Shown here: positions 36,062 through 45,299 of the stretch, piece after piece
How the letters are laid out: every line of letters starts with the position of its first letter
How positions within the stretch are numbered: position 1 is the stretch's first letter
Assembly: GCF_002240415.1 (NCBI RefSeq)
Contig: NZ_CP020028.1
Location: 4,365,501 to 4,429,500, forward strand
Source: Paenibacillus kribbensis
Lineage (GTDB): Bacteria; Bacillota; Bacilli; Paenibacillales; Paenibacillaceae
DNA length: 64,000 bases
Reading direction: 5' to 3'
Notes under the pieces: generated by a model
Seen by the model: only the letters and a program-made list of their open reading frames with translations
Told to the model about the DNA's origin: nothing
Databases searched by the model: none
Translations under genes and position numbers: made by a program

Positions 36062-38090
36062 CCTGTTCTTCTCCTTTTTCGTGAGGCTTTCTCAGTTGTC
36101 CCATATCCCGCAGCAACGGATGAATGATCGTAACGCAGGTCCCTGTCCCTTCTTCACTCTCCAGTACAATTCCATATTCCTCGCCAAAAGATAACTGGAT
36201 ACGTGCCTGTACATTCAGCATGCCGTAGCTTCTGTCGTTCATATTGGCTCTGCTTTGCTTCTGCTGCTGCTCCATCGCCTCCAGCGGCATTTCCAGCAGA
36301 TTCTGCAGCTCCCGCAGCCTGTCTGCCGTCATGCCTGCGCCATCGTCACGAACCGTCAGCAGCAGCTTGTCGCCGTCGGCCTTCGCCTCCACCCGAATCG
36401 TGCCGGGGCCGCGTCTGGCCTTGATGCCGTGATAAATGGCATTTTCCACCACAGGCTGAAGGATGAGCTTTAATACGAACAGCTCCTCCAACTCCTCGGA
36501 TACGATCAATTCCCAGCGAAGTCTGTCCCGATACCGGGTTTGCTGGATTTGCATATAGCTTGAAATATGCTCCATCTCCGAGCGAAGCGGAATGAAGTCA
36601 TCTCCCTTGCTCAGTCCGAGGCGGAACAATCTCGACAGCGCCCCAACCATGTCGGACACGTCGTCTGCCCCATTTTTTCGGGCCATCCAATGAATCGTAT
36701 CCAGCGTATTGTATAGAAAATGCGGCTTAATATGCTCCTGAAGACTGCGCAGCTCGGCATCCCGTTTTTGCCGCTCCCGGAGTTCGCTAAGTGACATGAG
36801 ACGGCGAATCTGTCCCAACATCCGGTTAAAGCTCCGACCCAGCAATCCGATCTCATCCCCGCGATCACTCCATGGGCGAACCGTAAGATCCCCCGTCTCT
36901 GCCGTTCGCATATAGGACATCAGCCGGAAAATTGGCTGTGCAATGGAACGCGACAAGCGCAAGGACGCCGTTAAGCCAAACAGACATACAATGAAAACAA
37001 AACAAGCAACATAGAATTGAATTTGCCGAACCTCCAGCGTCGATTCCCCTGCCGGGAATACCCCGACCGTTCTCCAGCCCGTAAATTCGGAAGCACGGAA
37101 CATGAACAGCAGTTCCCGACCTCCGGCCTGACGGGTAAACATCCCGCTGTCGCCTGCCCCGAACCATTCCAGAGGAATACGCTCAATCAGCGGCATATCC
37201 GGCATATAGACGCTGCGTCCCTCAGCATCTGTCACCATTAAATATCCGGTTTTGCCCAAGGTCACGTCTCTGGCCGCCTGCGACACAGCCCGCCGCTTGA
37301 GATCAATCATAATCACGCCTAGCACGCGTCCCGTCTCCGAATCCGTGACCGAACGGACGACAGATACAATTTCACTGTCCTTATACCGGACATGAGTGGT
37401 CACATTACGGTGGATTGGCTGTCCCAGCACGGTGAAAATACCTGCATGCTGCGCCGCCTGCCGGTACCAGTCCTCTTCGGTCAGGCTGCGTGTGCTTTTC
37501 GCATACATTTCGTTGCTGATATAGTCACCGTTTTCGTTCACGATGAGAATCCCGGCAATTTCGGGATATAAGGTCGTAAAGCCCTGCAGAAATTGTTTCA
37601 TACCATATAGCGTATCCTGTGCCTGTACAGAGCTTGCTGCCTGGTTGGGGAGGATTGCCGAGTTCTGTGCCTGCCCCCCCTGATTTTCCAGCGTTACTGG
37701 ATTGGCATGACCTGCATGGCCCGCATGACCGTCGGCCAGCGTCCGACCTTGCCAAAACTTCCCGATGTCCGGATTAAAACCAATCAAATACGTCATGTTC
37801 TGCAAATTTTCCATTTTGGTATCCAGTGCCTCGTTCACCTTGCCAATCAACTGCATCGTATGGTCTTCCACCTGCCGCTCAATAATCCGTTCCACCGTCC
37901 AGTTGACCAGCAAGCCTAATCCGAGCGAAGGCACGATGCCAAACAACAGGAACAACAGCATGAGCTGATACCGTAAGGGCATATTGCGTAAACGCAAATG
38001 CTGCATCCTTTTCTCCGCCCCTGCATGGATGCGCTTCCATATTTTAGAGCTCCAGGTGTGTTGTCGATCATCATTTCGCATAATAATCAT
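36024..38090 (-). CDS. YesM-type sensor histidine kinase
   Basis: The 688-residue protein has two membrane segments (about 43-64 and 355-375) enclosing a dCache-like sensor, a HAMP domain, and a His_kinase domain with the phospho-acceptor in EHIKPHFLYNTLDTI. An HATPase domain (VENAIYHGI, VRDDGAGM) follows. The extracellular sensor carries a low-complexity GHAGHAGHAN stretch near residue 122. Its start overlaps the upstream binding-protein gene by 20 bases. It likely senses a sugar through that protein. Confidence 0.93.
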   Translation of the reverse strand: MIIMRNDDRQHTWSSKIWKRIHAGAEKRMQHLRLRNMPLRYQLMLLFLLFGIVPSLGLGLLVNWTVERIIERQVEDHTMQLIGKVNEALDTKMENLQNMTYLIGFNPDIGKFWQGRTLADGHAGHAGHANPVTLENQGGQAQNSAILPNQAASSVQAQDTLYGMKQFLQGFTTLYPEIAGILIVNENGDYISNEMYAKSTRSLTEEDWYRQAAQHAGIFTVLGQPIHRNVTTHVRYKDSEIVSVVRSVTDSETGRVLGVIMIDLKRRAVSQAARDVTLGKTGYLMVTDAEGRSVYMPDMPLIERIPLEWFGAGDSGMFTRQAGGRELLFMFRASEFTGWRTVGVFPAGESTLEVRQIQFYVACFVFIVCLFGLTASLRLSRSIAQPIFRLMSYMRTAETGDLTVRPWSDRGDEIGLLGRSFNRMLGQIRRLMSLSELRERQKRDAELRSLQEHIKPHFLYNTLDTIHWMARKNGADDVSDMVGALSRLFRLGLSKGDDFIPLRSEMEHISSYMQIQQTRYRDRLRWELIVSEELEELFVLKLILQPVVENAIYHGIKARRGPGTIRVEAKADGDKLLLTVRDDGAGMTADRLRELQNLLEMPLEAMEQQQKQSRANMNDRSYGMLNVQARIQLSFGEEYGIVLESEEGTGTCVTIIHPLLRDMGQLRKPHEKGEEQDGKINDYRDGTT

Positions 38091-39078
38091 CTACATTCTT
38101 CCGTGTGACCACCGAAATTCCTGTATCCACCCGCACAGGCAGCGGAGCGTTATCACCGGAGGAGGAAGGTGCCGGAATCGTCAAATGATGGTGCAGATGG
38201 AACAGGTATTGAAGCGACCAATAGCCCATATTCCACGTTCCCTGCGCAATCGTTGCCGAGATCGTCCCACTACGAATCATATCCAATGTCGCTTTATTCG
38301 TATCAAAAGAAATGATTTTCAGCGGATGGCGGTTCTTTAGGCTCAGCACCGCTTCCCCTACCCCTGTAGCTCCCGTCGACTCGGTCACAAACATCCCGGC
38401 CAGCTTCGGATAAGCTTTCATCAGTCGCAGCGACTCATCCCGGGATACCATCGCATCTGAGCGACCATCTGCCACTTCTACCACCTTCATGGCAGGGTAC
38501 TGACGCTGGATGGTATCGCGAAAGCCGCGCGTGCGTTCCTCATGATTTTGCTGACCAGGTACTGTCAAAACGGCGACTTCACCTTCCCGTCCCAGCAGCT
38601 CTGCCATTTTATCCGCAGCGGTCACGCCTGCCTTATAATTATCCGTTCCCAAAAAAGAATACGCCCGGCTCCCCGGTGCTCCTGCATCAAACAGTACTAC
38701 AGGAATGCCCGCATCCAGTGCCTTGTTAATCGCCGGGATCAGGGAATGCGGATCTATCGCGGAAATCGCAATTCCTGCGGGTTTACGGGCAATCGCCTGC
38801 TCAATGACGGTCGTCTGCTCCTGTGCATCATAACGGGTAGCCCCTCGATACTCCACAGTTACTCCCAAGGCATCGGCAGCATCCTCAAAGCCCTTGAGAC
38901 CGCTTTTCCAATACTCCAAACCAGACTGGAACGTAATCATCATATAGGTTTCTCCGATATTGCCTCGCAGCCCCTTTTCCTCCCAAGTGCCATTCAACGG
39001 TCCGGATTGTTCATACCTGAACACATAGAGCGCAAAGGCCGCAATCAGCAGCATGTATACCAGTAGCGTTTTTTTCAT
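38071..39078 (-). CDS. Membrane-anchored RbsB-like sugar-binding protein, likely co-sensor
   Basis: The 335-residue protein has an uncleaved N-terminal membrane segment (LLVYMLLIAAFALYVF) and no lipobox, followed by a ribose-binding-like periplasmic fold (YMMITFQSGLEYWKSGLKGF, AISAIDPHSL, VLFDAGAP, FLGTDNYKAG, SFDTNKATLDMI). Because it is anchored and overlaps a YesM kinase gene, it should present sugar to the kinase rather than to a transporter. This follows the XylFII-LytS precedent in Clostridium. It is the first gene of the triad; a cre-like site lies upstream. Confidence 0.85.
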   Translation of the reverse strand: MKKTLLVYMLLIAAFALYVFRYEQSGPLNGTWEEKGLRGNIGETYMMITFQSGLEYWKSGLKGFEDAADALGVTVEYRGATRYDAQEQTTVIEQAIARKPAGIAISAIDPHSLIPAINKALDAGIPVVLFDAGAPGSRAYSFLGTDNYKAGVTAADKMAELLGREGEVAVLTVPGQQNHEERTRGFRDTIQRQYPAMKVVEVADGRSDAMVSRDESLRLMKAYPKLAGMFVTESTGATGVGEAVLSLKNRHPLKIISFDTNKATLDMIRSGTISATIAQGTWNMGYWSLQYLFHLHHHLTIPAPSSSGDNAPLPVRVDTGISVVTRKNVDDYYAK

Positions 39079-39138
39079 TTGCCCACCTCTTCTCGCGCGT
39101 ATCCTTAAGCTGTGAATTTTCTGTGATTTTACTTAGAT

Positions 39139-39152
39139 TGTAAACGCAATCA
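39139..39152 (-). promoter_or_regulatory. cre-like site ahead of the sugar-sensing triad
   Basis: TGTAAACGCAATCA matches TGWAANCGNTNWCA except at one position (A for T). It lies about 60 bases before the binding-protein start. Confidence 0.5.
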
Positions 39153-39284
39153 TATCAAATTGGAACTACTTACACTCTTCCAACTTTCAGGTAACGTTAA
39201 TCCTGCACTAATGTTCCTGCGTTACAATACCTACAATTGTGTTATAGAACCCTATGCGTATCTTATGGAAAAGGAGTGATATGG

Positions 39285-40511
39285 ATGAGCAAGCCGCGTA
39301 TCGCGGAGTGGACAGAACTGCGGGGTCTTGCCTACCTCGCTGTCGTGCTTCAGCATTGCATTGGCGAATATATTTATCGCAGCGACATCCAGCAGCCGGA
39401 TTCCGTTATGCTTGCAATGCTGTACCATTTGACACGCTTTGGCACACCGACGTTCGTTTTCCTGTCTGCGGCGCTGCTTTTTTATAATGGAAACAAACCG
39501 ATTGGCTATCCCCGTTACATTGGCAGACGGTTTCGAGATATTTATGTACCATTTCTCTGCTGGACGGTCGTTTATTGGATATGTACTCAGAACTGGTCGA
39601 CTGCGCAGTGGGGAAATATTTATTTTTATAAGGGCATGCTTGAGGAAATGATTATACCTGTCAGCGGATATCATCTATGGTTTGTGGTGATGATCTTTCA
39701 GTTTTATATTTTATTTCCCTTATTTGCAAAAGCGGCCGGGCGGGTTCAAGCGTTTCTACGTCGTTATAGCACGAAAAGACGCAAGCAGCTTGTTTTAGCT
39801 GTCATGCTGATCGCTGCTGCGGCTTATGCGCTGCTGCTACAATGGTCCTACTATGACATGTCTGCGTGGAGCACCCGGTTGCCGTCCTTTTGGCAGACCT
39901 TGTTAGATTACCGCACTTATAACTTTGTTATGTATTTTTTCTATTTTATGCTGGGCGCAGTGTGTGCTTATATGACGGACACCTGGCGGGGATTGGCCCA
40001 ACAGACGCTGCCCTGGAATGTATTTGTCTTTATTGGTCTGTTCATGCTCATGGGTCACACCATGCTGATCCAGTCAGGCGATACCATCAATCTCAATATT
40101 TCCACCTATCTTAAGCCGAGCACCTTTGTGCTGATTGTCTCGCAGCTGCTTTTGTCGTACGGACTGCTGCTCCATTTGCAAAAAGACAAGCGTTCGGAGC
40201 CGTTTCGCCGTATGCTAAACTGGATCGGACGTTATTCCTTCGGGGGATATCTGGCACACGCACTCGTGCTGTCCTTCATATCCTATTTCACACGCCCGCT
40301 TTCGTTGGGTGATCATCATTTTACAGCTACGCTCATTACGTTTATAGTCGTGGCAAGTGTTTCGCTGGGCATTAGCTGGCTGTTTGCCCATCTGCCGGGA
40401 GGCAACTGGATTGTAGGGTCCAAAGGTCGCCAGCGGTTGAACTGGCGTCCGTTTCGTTTTCAGTTCCCTTCATCCAAACGTGCTTCCAAAAGCACGCAGG
40501 AGCTTGGTTAA
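39285..40511 (+). CDS. Acyltransferase 3 family membrane protein
   Basis: The start is ATG 39285, behind AAAGGAGTG. The 408-residue protein has about ten membrane segments and the family opening (RIAEWTELRGLAYLAVVLQH), with the catalytic-region arginine and histidine (ELRG, LQHC) of acyltransferase-3 proteins. Such proteins transfer acetyl or other acyl groups to cell-surface polysaccharides or lipids. No polysaccharide cluster flanks it. The substrate is unknown. Confidence 0.87.
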   Translation: MSKPRIAEWTELRGLAYLAVVLQHCIGEYIYRSDIQQPDSVMLAMLYHLTRFGTPTFVFLSAALLFYNGNKPIGYPRYIGRRFRDIYVPFLCWTVVYWICTQNWSTAQWGNIYFYKGMLEEMIIPVSGYHLWFVVMIFQFYILFPLFAKAAGRVQAFLRRYSTKRRKQLVLAVMLIAAAAYALLLQWSYYDMSAWSTRLPSFWQTLLDYRTYNFVMYFFYFMLGAVCAYMTDTWRGLAQQTLPWNVFVFIGLFMLMGHTMLIQSGDTINLNISTYLKPSTFVLIVSQLLLSYGLLLHLQKDKRSEPFRRMLNWIGRYSFGGYLAHALVLSFISYFTRPLSLGDHHFTATLITFIVVASVSLGISWLFAHLPGGNWIVGSKGRQRLNWRPFRFQFPSSKRASKSTQELG

Positions 40512-40541
40512 TCGAAAAAAGGAGGCTTACATTACTGAAAA

Positions 40542-40572
40542 AGGACACTCCCGATTCATTTCGGGAATGTCC
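40542..40572 (-). terminator. Terminator of the stalk-domain gene
   Basis: AGGACA-CTCCCGA and TCGGGAA-TGTCCT pair across a short loop; on the minus strand a T-run follows. It may also stop the convergent acyltransferase gene. Confidence 0.8.
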
Positions 40573-40589
40573 TGCTCTATCCTAAATTA

Positions 40590-41054
40590 TTAATTAGCCT
40601 TGGTGATATTTACGTACAGAGTCTCATCTTTCTTACTACTGTCTACAGTAGCGCCCATAACTTCGGAAACAAATCGGAGTGGCACCATGACACGGTTAGG
40701 AGATACCGGCATTACAGGAGCACTAGGCAATATTTTCTGCTGATCGTTCACATAAGCAACTTTGCTCCCAATTGTTAAGCGCACTGTCTTCCCATCTTTT
40801 GAACGGATTGTAACCTCTTTCTTTTCTCCGTTCCAGTTTACAGCTTCGCCTAAATTCTCTGATACAAATCTAATGGGAACATAAGTTGTATTGGTCGCTC
40901 GTTCAATATAAGGATTGGCATCGGATGTAACCTCAACATTGTTGACTTTAATCACAAGATTGTACAAATATTTTGGAAGAGCTGCATTTGCTTGATCCAC
41001 TGTCACAAAGAAAATTAAGGAAAAAAGTAATGTGTTAACTGCCTTTTTTAACAT
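40590..41054 (-). CDS. Secreted stalk-domain (copper amine oxidase N-terminal-like) protein
   Basis: The 154-residue protein has a signal peptide (about 1-24, ending ANA) and two copies of the stalk repeat with PIRFVSENLGEAVNW and PLRFVSEVMGATVD. Such domains coat Gram-positive surfaces and are common in Paenibacillus; no enzymatic role is known. The gene ends just before a terminator. The upstream gene (41086-42273) is on the same strand 32 bases away and may be cotranscribed. Confidence 0.85.
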   Translation of the reverse strand: MLKKAVNTLLFSLIFFVTVDQANAALPKYLYNLVIKVNNVEVTSDANPYIERATNTTYVPIRFVSENLGEAVNWNGEKKEVTIRSKDGKTVRLTIGSKVAYVNDQQKILPSAPVMPVSPNRVMVPLRFVSEVMGATVDSSKKDETLYVNITKAN

Positions 41055-41085
41055 ACAATATCAATCCTTTCTAGTTGAATTACAT

Positions 41086-42273
41086 TCATTGTTTGTAAAA
41101 AGTATACTTCTCTACATGATTTGAATCCTTGACATAATCAATTCGTCCACCATGATTCCAAACATCATCACTTAAATTGGTGACATTTTCGGGGTACTTG
41201 GTACCGGCACTATTATTAATCAGGAATCTCATATTGTTCCAAATTGCTGGCGAATTAAAACCATATGAAAAAGATGTATTAGGGGAACCAGCATTATTCA
41301 TGGCTATAGCAGTAACTCTTTTAACGGATCTACCAGTCGTACCCAAACCATTAAATTTGACTACATAGATATTAGAATAGTTAATTTGCTCTCTAATAGT
41401 TAATGTAGGTTCATCCGATTTGCCTGCATAATAAAATACTTTATAGCCATTTATAGTCGCACCACCATCAAATTTCTTCGACCGATAAGTATAGGTAGTG
41501 TCTGTTGACCGAGGTTGTGAATAACCGTTGTCATCTCCCTCATTCACATTATGAAGTACCTTAGCATGAAAAACAGGATACCATCCTGCCGGAGTTTGCT
41601 GTGAAACAACGCCTTCGAAACCGACCTCTGCGACCCCATCAACACCAGTGTACAGGTATGCCGCCTCACCCTTTCCATATGCATTGGCTATTGGATATGA
41701 AGGCAAAACTACAGAATCAGCCATGACCCCATTATAAACAATTGATGAATTGCTGGCCGGGGTTTGCAAGCGGTGGAAGGCTCCCGTTTCTTTCCCCGCT
41801 GAACTTCCCCTATTGGGAAGTGAAGATTGCAAAGTTATTCTGCGTCCGTTATTTTTGTTTTCTAAAGAATCATCACTATTGACGTAGGTTGCATCAGTAA
41901 CTTTCTTTTCAAATTGGTCTTTAATATCTCCTTGTTTGGAAGAAGTAGCTTCAACCAGATCGCCAGCTTGATCAATATTCAATATAACCACTTCGGCATC
42001 CTGCAACTTTTCGATTTTTTGAATTGTATCCTGTTTAAGTACTCCTTTTTCCAAAAGGCTATCAACAGAATGGTCAAAATCTTTGTTGCTTAATGTTGAT
42101 ATCCCTTTTGCAGCCGCAGGAGCCGCCAGTTGGATTTCTTGCTCAATAGCGTCTTTAATGTACTGATTAAATTCATTCGACGAAGGTTCTTGCCCTTGAG
42201 CATTTACAGCTAAACTTGGAATGGAAACGGCCATAAGTAGAATAGAAAGAGTAATCTTTGTTTTCTTCAACAT
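41086..42273 (-). CDS. Secreted YrpD-like protein
   Basis: The start is ATG 42273, behind GGAGAGTGAG. The 395-residue protein has a signal peptide (about 1-25, ending VNA), a helical acidic region to about 120, and then a beta-rich domain (GYKVFYYAGKSDEPTLTIRE and the following) that resembles B. subtilis YrpD. No catalytic motif is seen. It precedes the stalk-domain gene. Confidence 0.65.
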   Translation of the reverse strand: MLKKTKITLSILLMAVSIPSLAVNAQGQEPSSNEFNQYIKDAIEQEIQLAAPAAAKGISTLSNKDFDHSVDSLLEKGVLKQDTIQKIEKLQDAEVVILNIDQAGDLVEATSSKQGDIKDQFEKKVTDATYVNSDDSLENKNNGRRITLQSSLPNRGSSAGKETGAFHRLQTPASNSSIVYNGVMADSVVLPSYPIANAYGKGEAAYLYTGVDGVAEVGFEGVVSQQTPAGWYPVFHAKVLHNVNEGDDNGYSQPRSTDTTYTYRSKKFDGGATINGYKVFYYAGKSDEPTLTIREQINYSNIYVVKFNGLGTTGRSVKRVTAIAMNNAGSPNTSFSYGFNSPAIWNNMRFLINNSAGTKYPENVTNLSDDVWNHGGRIDYVKDSNHVEKYTFYKQ

Positions 42274-42494
42274 AATGATAAACTCACTCTCCACATTTTA
42301 ATGTAAAGCTATAATCGAAAGTTGGCCAGCGTTTCTTTGATTATGGAAATTCATTCATAAAAATAACTCCATATGTATTATAGTGGGCGAATTTTACAAG
42401 ATCAATATTTTTATTTTTCTCTTTTAATTGAAATAAATAAAATAAATGGAGTAAAAAAGTTTCTCAGTTCTTAACGTTGCACTTAAATTCCGTA

Positions 42495-43103
42495 CTATAT
42501 CTCTATGGTATGTATAAAATTTATTCGTTCGTATTCTCTAAGATGTACCGTAGAGATAGCGATTGTAATTTTAACGATTACATTTTTATAACTGAGCATA
42601 GCTTCGTCAAAGGATTTCAACACGTCCTCTGTTTTATTTGCTTCAGTTTCTTGTGTCGGCCAAAATATTAAGTCATTACTTAAGGTGTCTTTCAGATAAA
42701 TAAGGTCAATAAGTAACAAGGTACCATTCTTTTTCTTATAGATGATCCTCTCTTGCGTTTCCTCGTCTGTTGGCTTACCCTCACGGGTTAACAGCGATCT
42801 GGCACCAAATGACCAATCCTTTTCAATCGCAACAATATTGGTCTCTTGGGTACTTTCAGGAAAATTAAATGGTGCCAATTGAAGTTCTTGGGACATAGCC
42901 GTGAATAAATCACGATACTGTGTATAGCTAAGGGATGTATCTCTCTTGCCATCGTTTTCTTGTACATTTGGAGCAGGAAGATTGGGTTTGCTGCTATCCG
43001 GCTGCTCTGTGGCATCATTACAGCCCGTGATAATCAGCATACACAAGAGAGCAATCCTGAGAAAAAACCGCTTTTTATTCATATTCAGCCGATAAGATAG
43101 CAT
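42495..43103 (-). CDS. Hypothetical lipoprotein
   Basis: The 202-residue protein from ATG 43103 (AAGGAG upstream) has a lipoprotein signal with IITGC near residue 28. After a Pro-rich stretch comes a compact domain with YTQYRDLFTAMSQELQL. The last residues, from about 185 (HLREYERINFIHTIEI), may be native or the product of a small frame change. I do not recognise the family. Confidence 0.65.
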   Translation of the reverse strand: MLSYRLNMNKKRFFLRIALLCMLIITGCNDATEQPDSSKPNLPAPNVQENDGKRDTSLSYTQYRDLFTAMSQELQLAPFNFPESTQETNIVAIEKDWSFGARSLLTREGKPTDEETQERIIYKKKNGTLLLIDLIYLKDTLSNDLIFWPTQETEANKTEDVLKSFDEAMLSYKNVIVKITIAISTVHLREYERINFIHTIEI

Positions 43104-43459
43104 GATTTCTCCTTTTTTATCCTAGTAGACTCCGAACCTTTTAATTCATATGTCGATGGTACATTAATGATGCATCATAGAAAATATTCATGAGTCACCT
43201 GCGTAAAGGACTCTTTAATAATGTGTATACTATCCTCAAATCGTAGGGCTCTCTTACTGAGCTCTGTTTTTTATTGCCTGGGTATGCTGCACCATCTCCT
43301 CCAGCTTATTAACATTTTATGACATGGACATGTATTTTATTTTCAAATAAGTCATTATATAGAATAATCATAAACGTTATGTGGGAGGAGTCATAGTTTT
43401 GCATAAAAGGAATGGGGGGATAGAATGAACATAGCATCGTCGTTGTCAATAATTTGGCT
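43104..43459. other. Gene-free intergenic stretch
   Basis: I see no convincing gene. An AT-rich promoter-like region lies near 43320-43380, followed by a GGAGGAG and a GGGGGG, but the only frames after them are 9 and 12 codons. Confidence 0.6.
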
Positions 43460-43645
43460 CTAAACATAGTGAGGCTGCTTCTTGGTCTGAAACATACGAT
43501 TGTACTGATTAATCAGTTCATCCAAAAGCATAGATTGCTCAAGTACACAAGCATGTCCGAAGCCATACTCTTCGTAAAGATCATGCAAGTGTTGTCTGGC
43601 TTGCTCCATCTGTTGAATTAACGTTAACGTTTCATCCCTGTTCAT
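43460..43645 (-). CDS. Spo0E-like aspartyl-phosphate phosphatase
   Basis: The 61-residue protein ends its helical hairpin with SMLLDELINQYNR, the S-x-x-L-D-x-L-I-N-x-Y signature of the Spo0E family. Members remove phosphate from Spo0A~P and delay sporulation. It starts with AGGAGG-type ribosome site (TAGGAGGTATGCAGG) upstream. It lies 138 bases downstream of the alo peptide gene on the same strand; a terminator between them suggests separate transcripts, but proximity hints at a shared developmental role. A paralogue lies at 58947-59174. Confidence 0.93.
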   Translation of the reverse strand: MNRDETLTLIQQMEQARQHLHDLYEEYGFGHACVLEQSMLLDELINQYNRMFQTKKQPHYV

Positions 43646-43733
43646 CCTGCATACCTCCTAATGAATCTCATTTTAAGGAGCGATGCCCAACTGCTTTAAA
43701 ACCTTTTTTGAATCAAAAAATTACAAAATAATA

Positions 43734-43760
43734 CAAAAAAAGACCAGCAAAAAGCTGGCC
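43734..43760 (-). terminator. Terminator of the aloR-alo unit
   Basis: On the minus strand GGCCAGC and GCTGGTC pair around TTTTT and seven T follow. Confidence 0.85.
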
Positions 43761-43783
43761 AATAGTAATGAATTAGTGCTTGG

Positions 43784-43909
43784 TCAAGATCCACCAACGT
43801 GTCCTTGAATTTGGATCGTGCCAGAACTTGGATTTTCGGCTTGCACTGGTACTGTGAATACCAGCAATAAGCTAGTTATTGCCAAGCAGAAAGCCATCTT
43901 TTTTATCAT
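43784..43909 (-). CDS. Alo-type signalling pro-peptide
   Basis: The 41-residue frame starts at ATG 43909, inside the 3' end of aloR, in a different frame, behind a strong GAGGAGGTG. It encodes a secretion signal (MIKKMAFCLAITSLLLVFTV, cleaved about PVQA) and a short extracellular part of about 17 residues ending IQIQGHVGGS. The last six residues, GHVGGS, are the likely mature signal, re-imported by an oligopeptide permease to bind the receptor AloR. The size, the overlap with the receptor and the glycine-rich end match the Alo peptides described in P. polymyxa. A terminator follows at 43734. A longer frame from 44044 is just aloR shadow. Confidence 0.85.
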   Translation of the reverse strand: MIKKMAFCLAITSLLLVFTVPVQAENPSSGTIQIQGHVGGS

Positions 43910-45269
43910 TTTTTTCCCACACCTCCTCATAAATAGATTGGAACTGAGCTTGTGTTTCAGGAGCCGCATGTGTTTTGAAATGAGAAAACAATCCAAAACA
44001 ATTAGCAATAAGTAGTACATGATTAATTGTAACAGCTTTTTCAAAAGCGTTTATTAAACAATTGAAACCATATGGATATCTACCTTTATTTAGGCTGTAT
44101 TTAGCCATTTTATACCAAAACCGTACGTATTCTTCCGGTAAAACTTGTTGTGTATACATGTCAGAAGATGACGGCTCCTGATAAGCTGTAATCTGGTATT
44201 CAAAACGCTGGAGGATAGGGTCTACATCCACATTGTATCGATTAGCCACTTCAAGGACGTTCAATAGCTCGGCAAAAATCTCTTTTTCGGCAGCCATATG
44301 CTCTACGTAATCCGGCAAAACACTAATATCACCGGACATAAGCCTGTTGACGTAAGTATTAATTTTCGCCCATTGTTGATATTTCCGCTTCCAATAAAGC
44401 GTATCAGCGTCCTTCTCCTTTACCCAACTTAGATCGGCATAACCACGAATATGTTCTAATGCCTGTTCATGATCTCCTTTTGCATCACAAGCATTAGCAC
44501 ACAACAATTCGGCGTAAACTATGTATACAAACAGTGGTCTGCTTAGCTTTTTTTGCAACTCTGTCCCTTTTCGCTTGGGGTTGTGAACCAAATTATATTG
44601 GAGTTTTCCTAATTGACCCATTTGAGATGCAAACTCATAAACCTTGTCCCACAGGCTTAATGATCTATACACGTTTGCTAAATCTTTCAAACCATCTAGT
44701 TGCTCTATCTCGTCTAAGCGATCAACAAAAGGGGCAAATTCAATGGCTGCTTGAAGATTGACGGCCCGATCCTGTCCGACATTGATTTGGAACAAGCGAT
44801 ACTGGCAGGTCGCCAATCGCTCTGAATGCTGCTGCTTCTCACTTTCAGCCACCTTTTTGTAAAGGTATGCCGCTGCTTCATTGTAACCGTCTTTGTACAC
44901 ATTTTCGGCAACATCAAAGAGCGATGGTAGATAATTGGGGTTATCCAACAATAGAATTACAACCCGCTGCAAGCAATCCAGTCGCCCTAGCTCAATGCAT
45001 CGGTACAGGAATGGGCTGATCTTTTTCCAGTTGAGCGGAGATTCTTCAATGCACTCTTCAATGTAACGTTCGTAAAAATAATCCGGTGGTAAATTCATTC
45101 CCGCAGTAATACTGTCCAGTTGGTGAACAGAGATCGATCGGTTGCCTGTCACAATGCCACTAACTGTACCTACATTCAAATCAATCGTGTGACCAAACTC
45201 GGTCATGGTTAAGCCTTTTCGTTTTAGATAGGTGTGAATTTCTGCCTGTATCGTAGGTGTGATTTGCAT
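43872..45269 (-). CDS. AloR-type peptide receptor: HTH plus TPR regulator
   Basis: The 465-residue protein has an N-terminal XRE HTH (about 10-62, MTEFGHTIDLNVGTVSGIVT) and then helical repeats to the C-terminus (LFDVAENVYKDGYNEAAAYL, ALEHIRGYADLSWVKEKD) of TPR type. This is the layout of RRNPP receptors (Rap, NprR, PlcR, AimR), and the small overlapping secreted peptide identifies it as an AloR-type receptor. When the mature peptide binds, the HTH should change its DNA affinity. An AAAGGGTGG ribosome site precedes ATG 45269. An inverted repeat GTTTCCAA...TTGGAAAC lies in the promoter. Confidence 0.88.
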   Translation of the reverse strand: MQITPTIQAEIHTYLKRKGLTMTEFGHTIDLNVGTVSGIVTGNRSISVHQLDSITAGMNLPPDYFYERYIEECIEESPLNWKKISPFLYRCIELGRLDCLQRVVILLLDNPNYLPSLFDVAENVYKDGYNEAAAYLYKKVAESEKQQHSERLATCQYRLFQINVGQDRAVNLQAAIEFAPFVDRLDEIEQLDGLKDLANVYRSLSLWDKVYEFASQMGQLGKLQYNLVHNPKRKGTELQKKLSRPLFVYIVYAELLCANACDAKGDHEQALEHIRGYADLSWVKEKDADTLYWKRKYQQWAKINTYVNRLMSGDISVLPDYVEHMAAEKEIFAELLNVLEVANRYNVDVDPILQRFEYQITAYQEPSSSDMYTQQVLPEEYVRFWYKMAKYSLNKGRYPYGFNCLINAFEKAVTINHVLLIANCFGLFSHFKTHAAPETQAQFQSIYEEVWEKNDKKDGFLLGNN

Positions 45270-45299
45270 GGATAAACCACCCTTTCAGCATTTTCATAG

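Noticed and set aside
37690..37730. Short tandem GHAGHAGHA-coding repeat in the histidine kinase
   Set aside because: It is a minor low-complexity loop in the sensor domain; no CRISPR or VNTR significance can be shown.
43425..43463. 12-codon frame after a GGGGGG stretch
   Set aside because: It overlaps the 3' end of the Spo0E-like gene on the other strand and has no further support.
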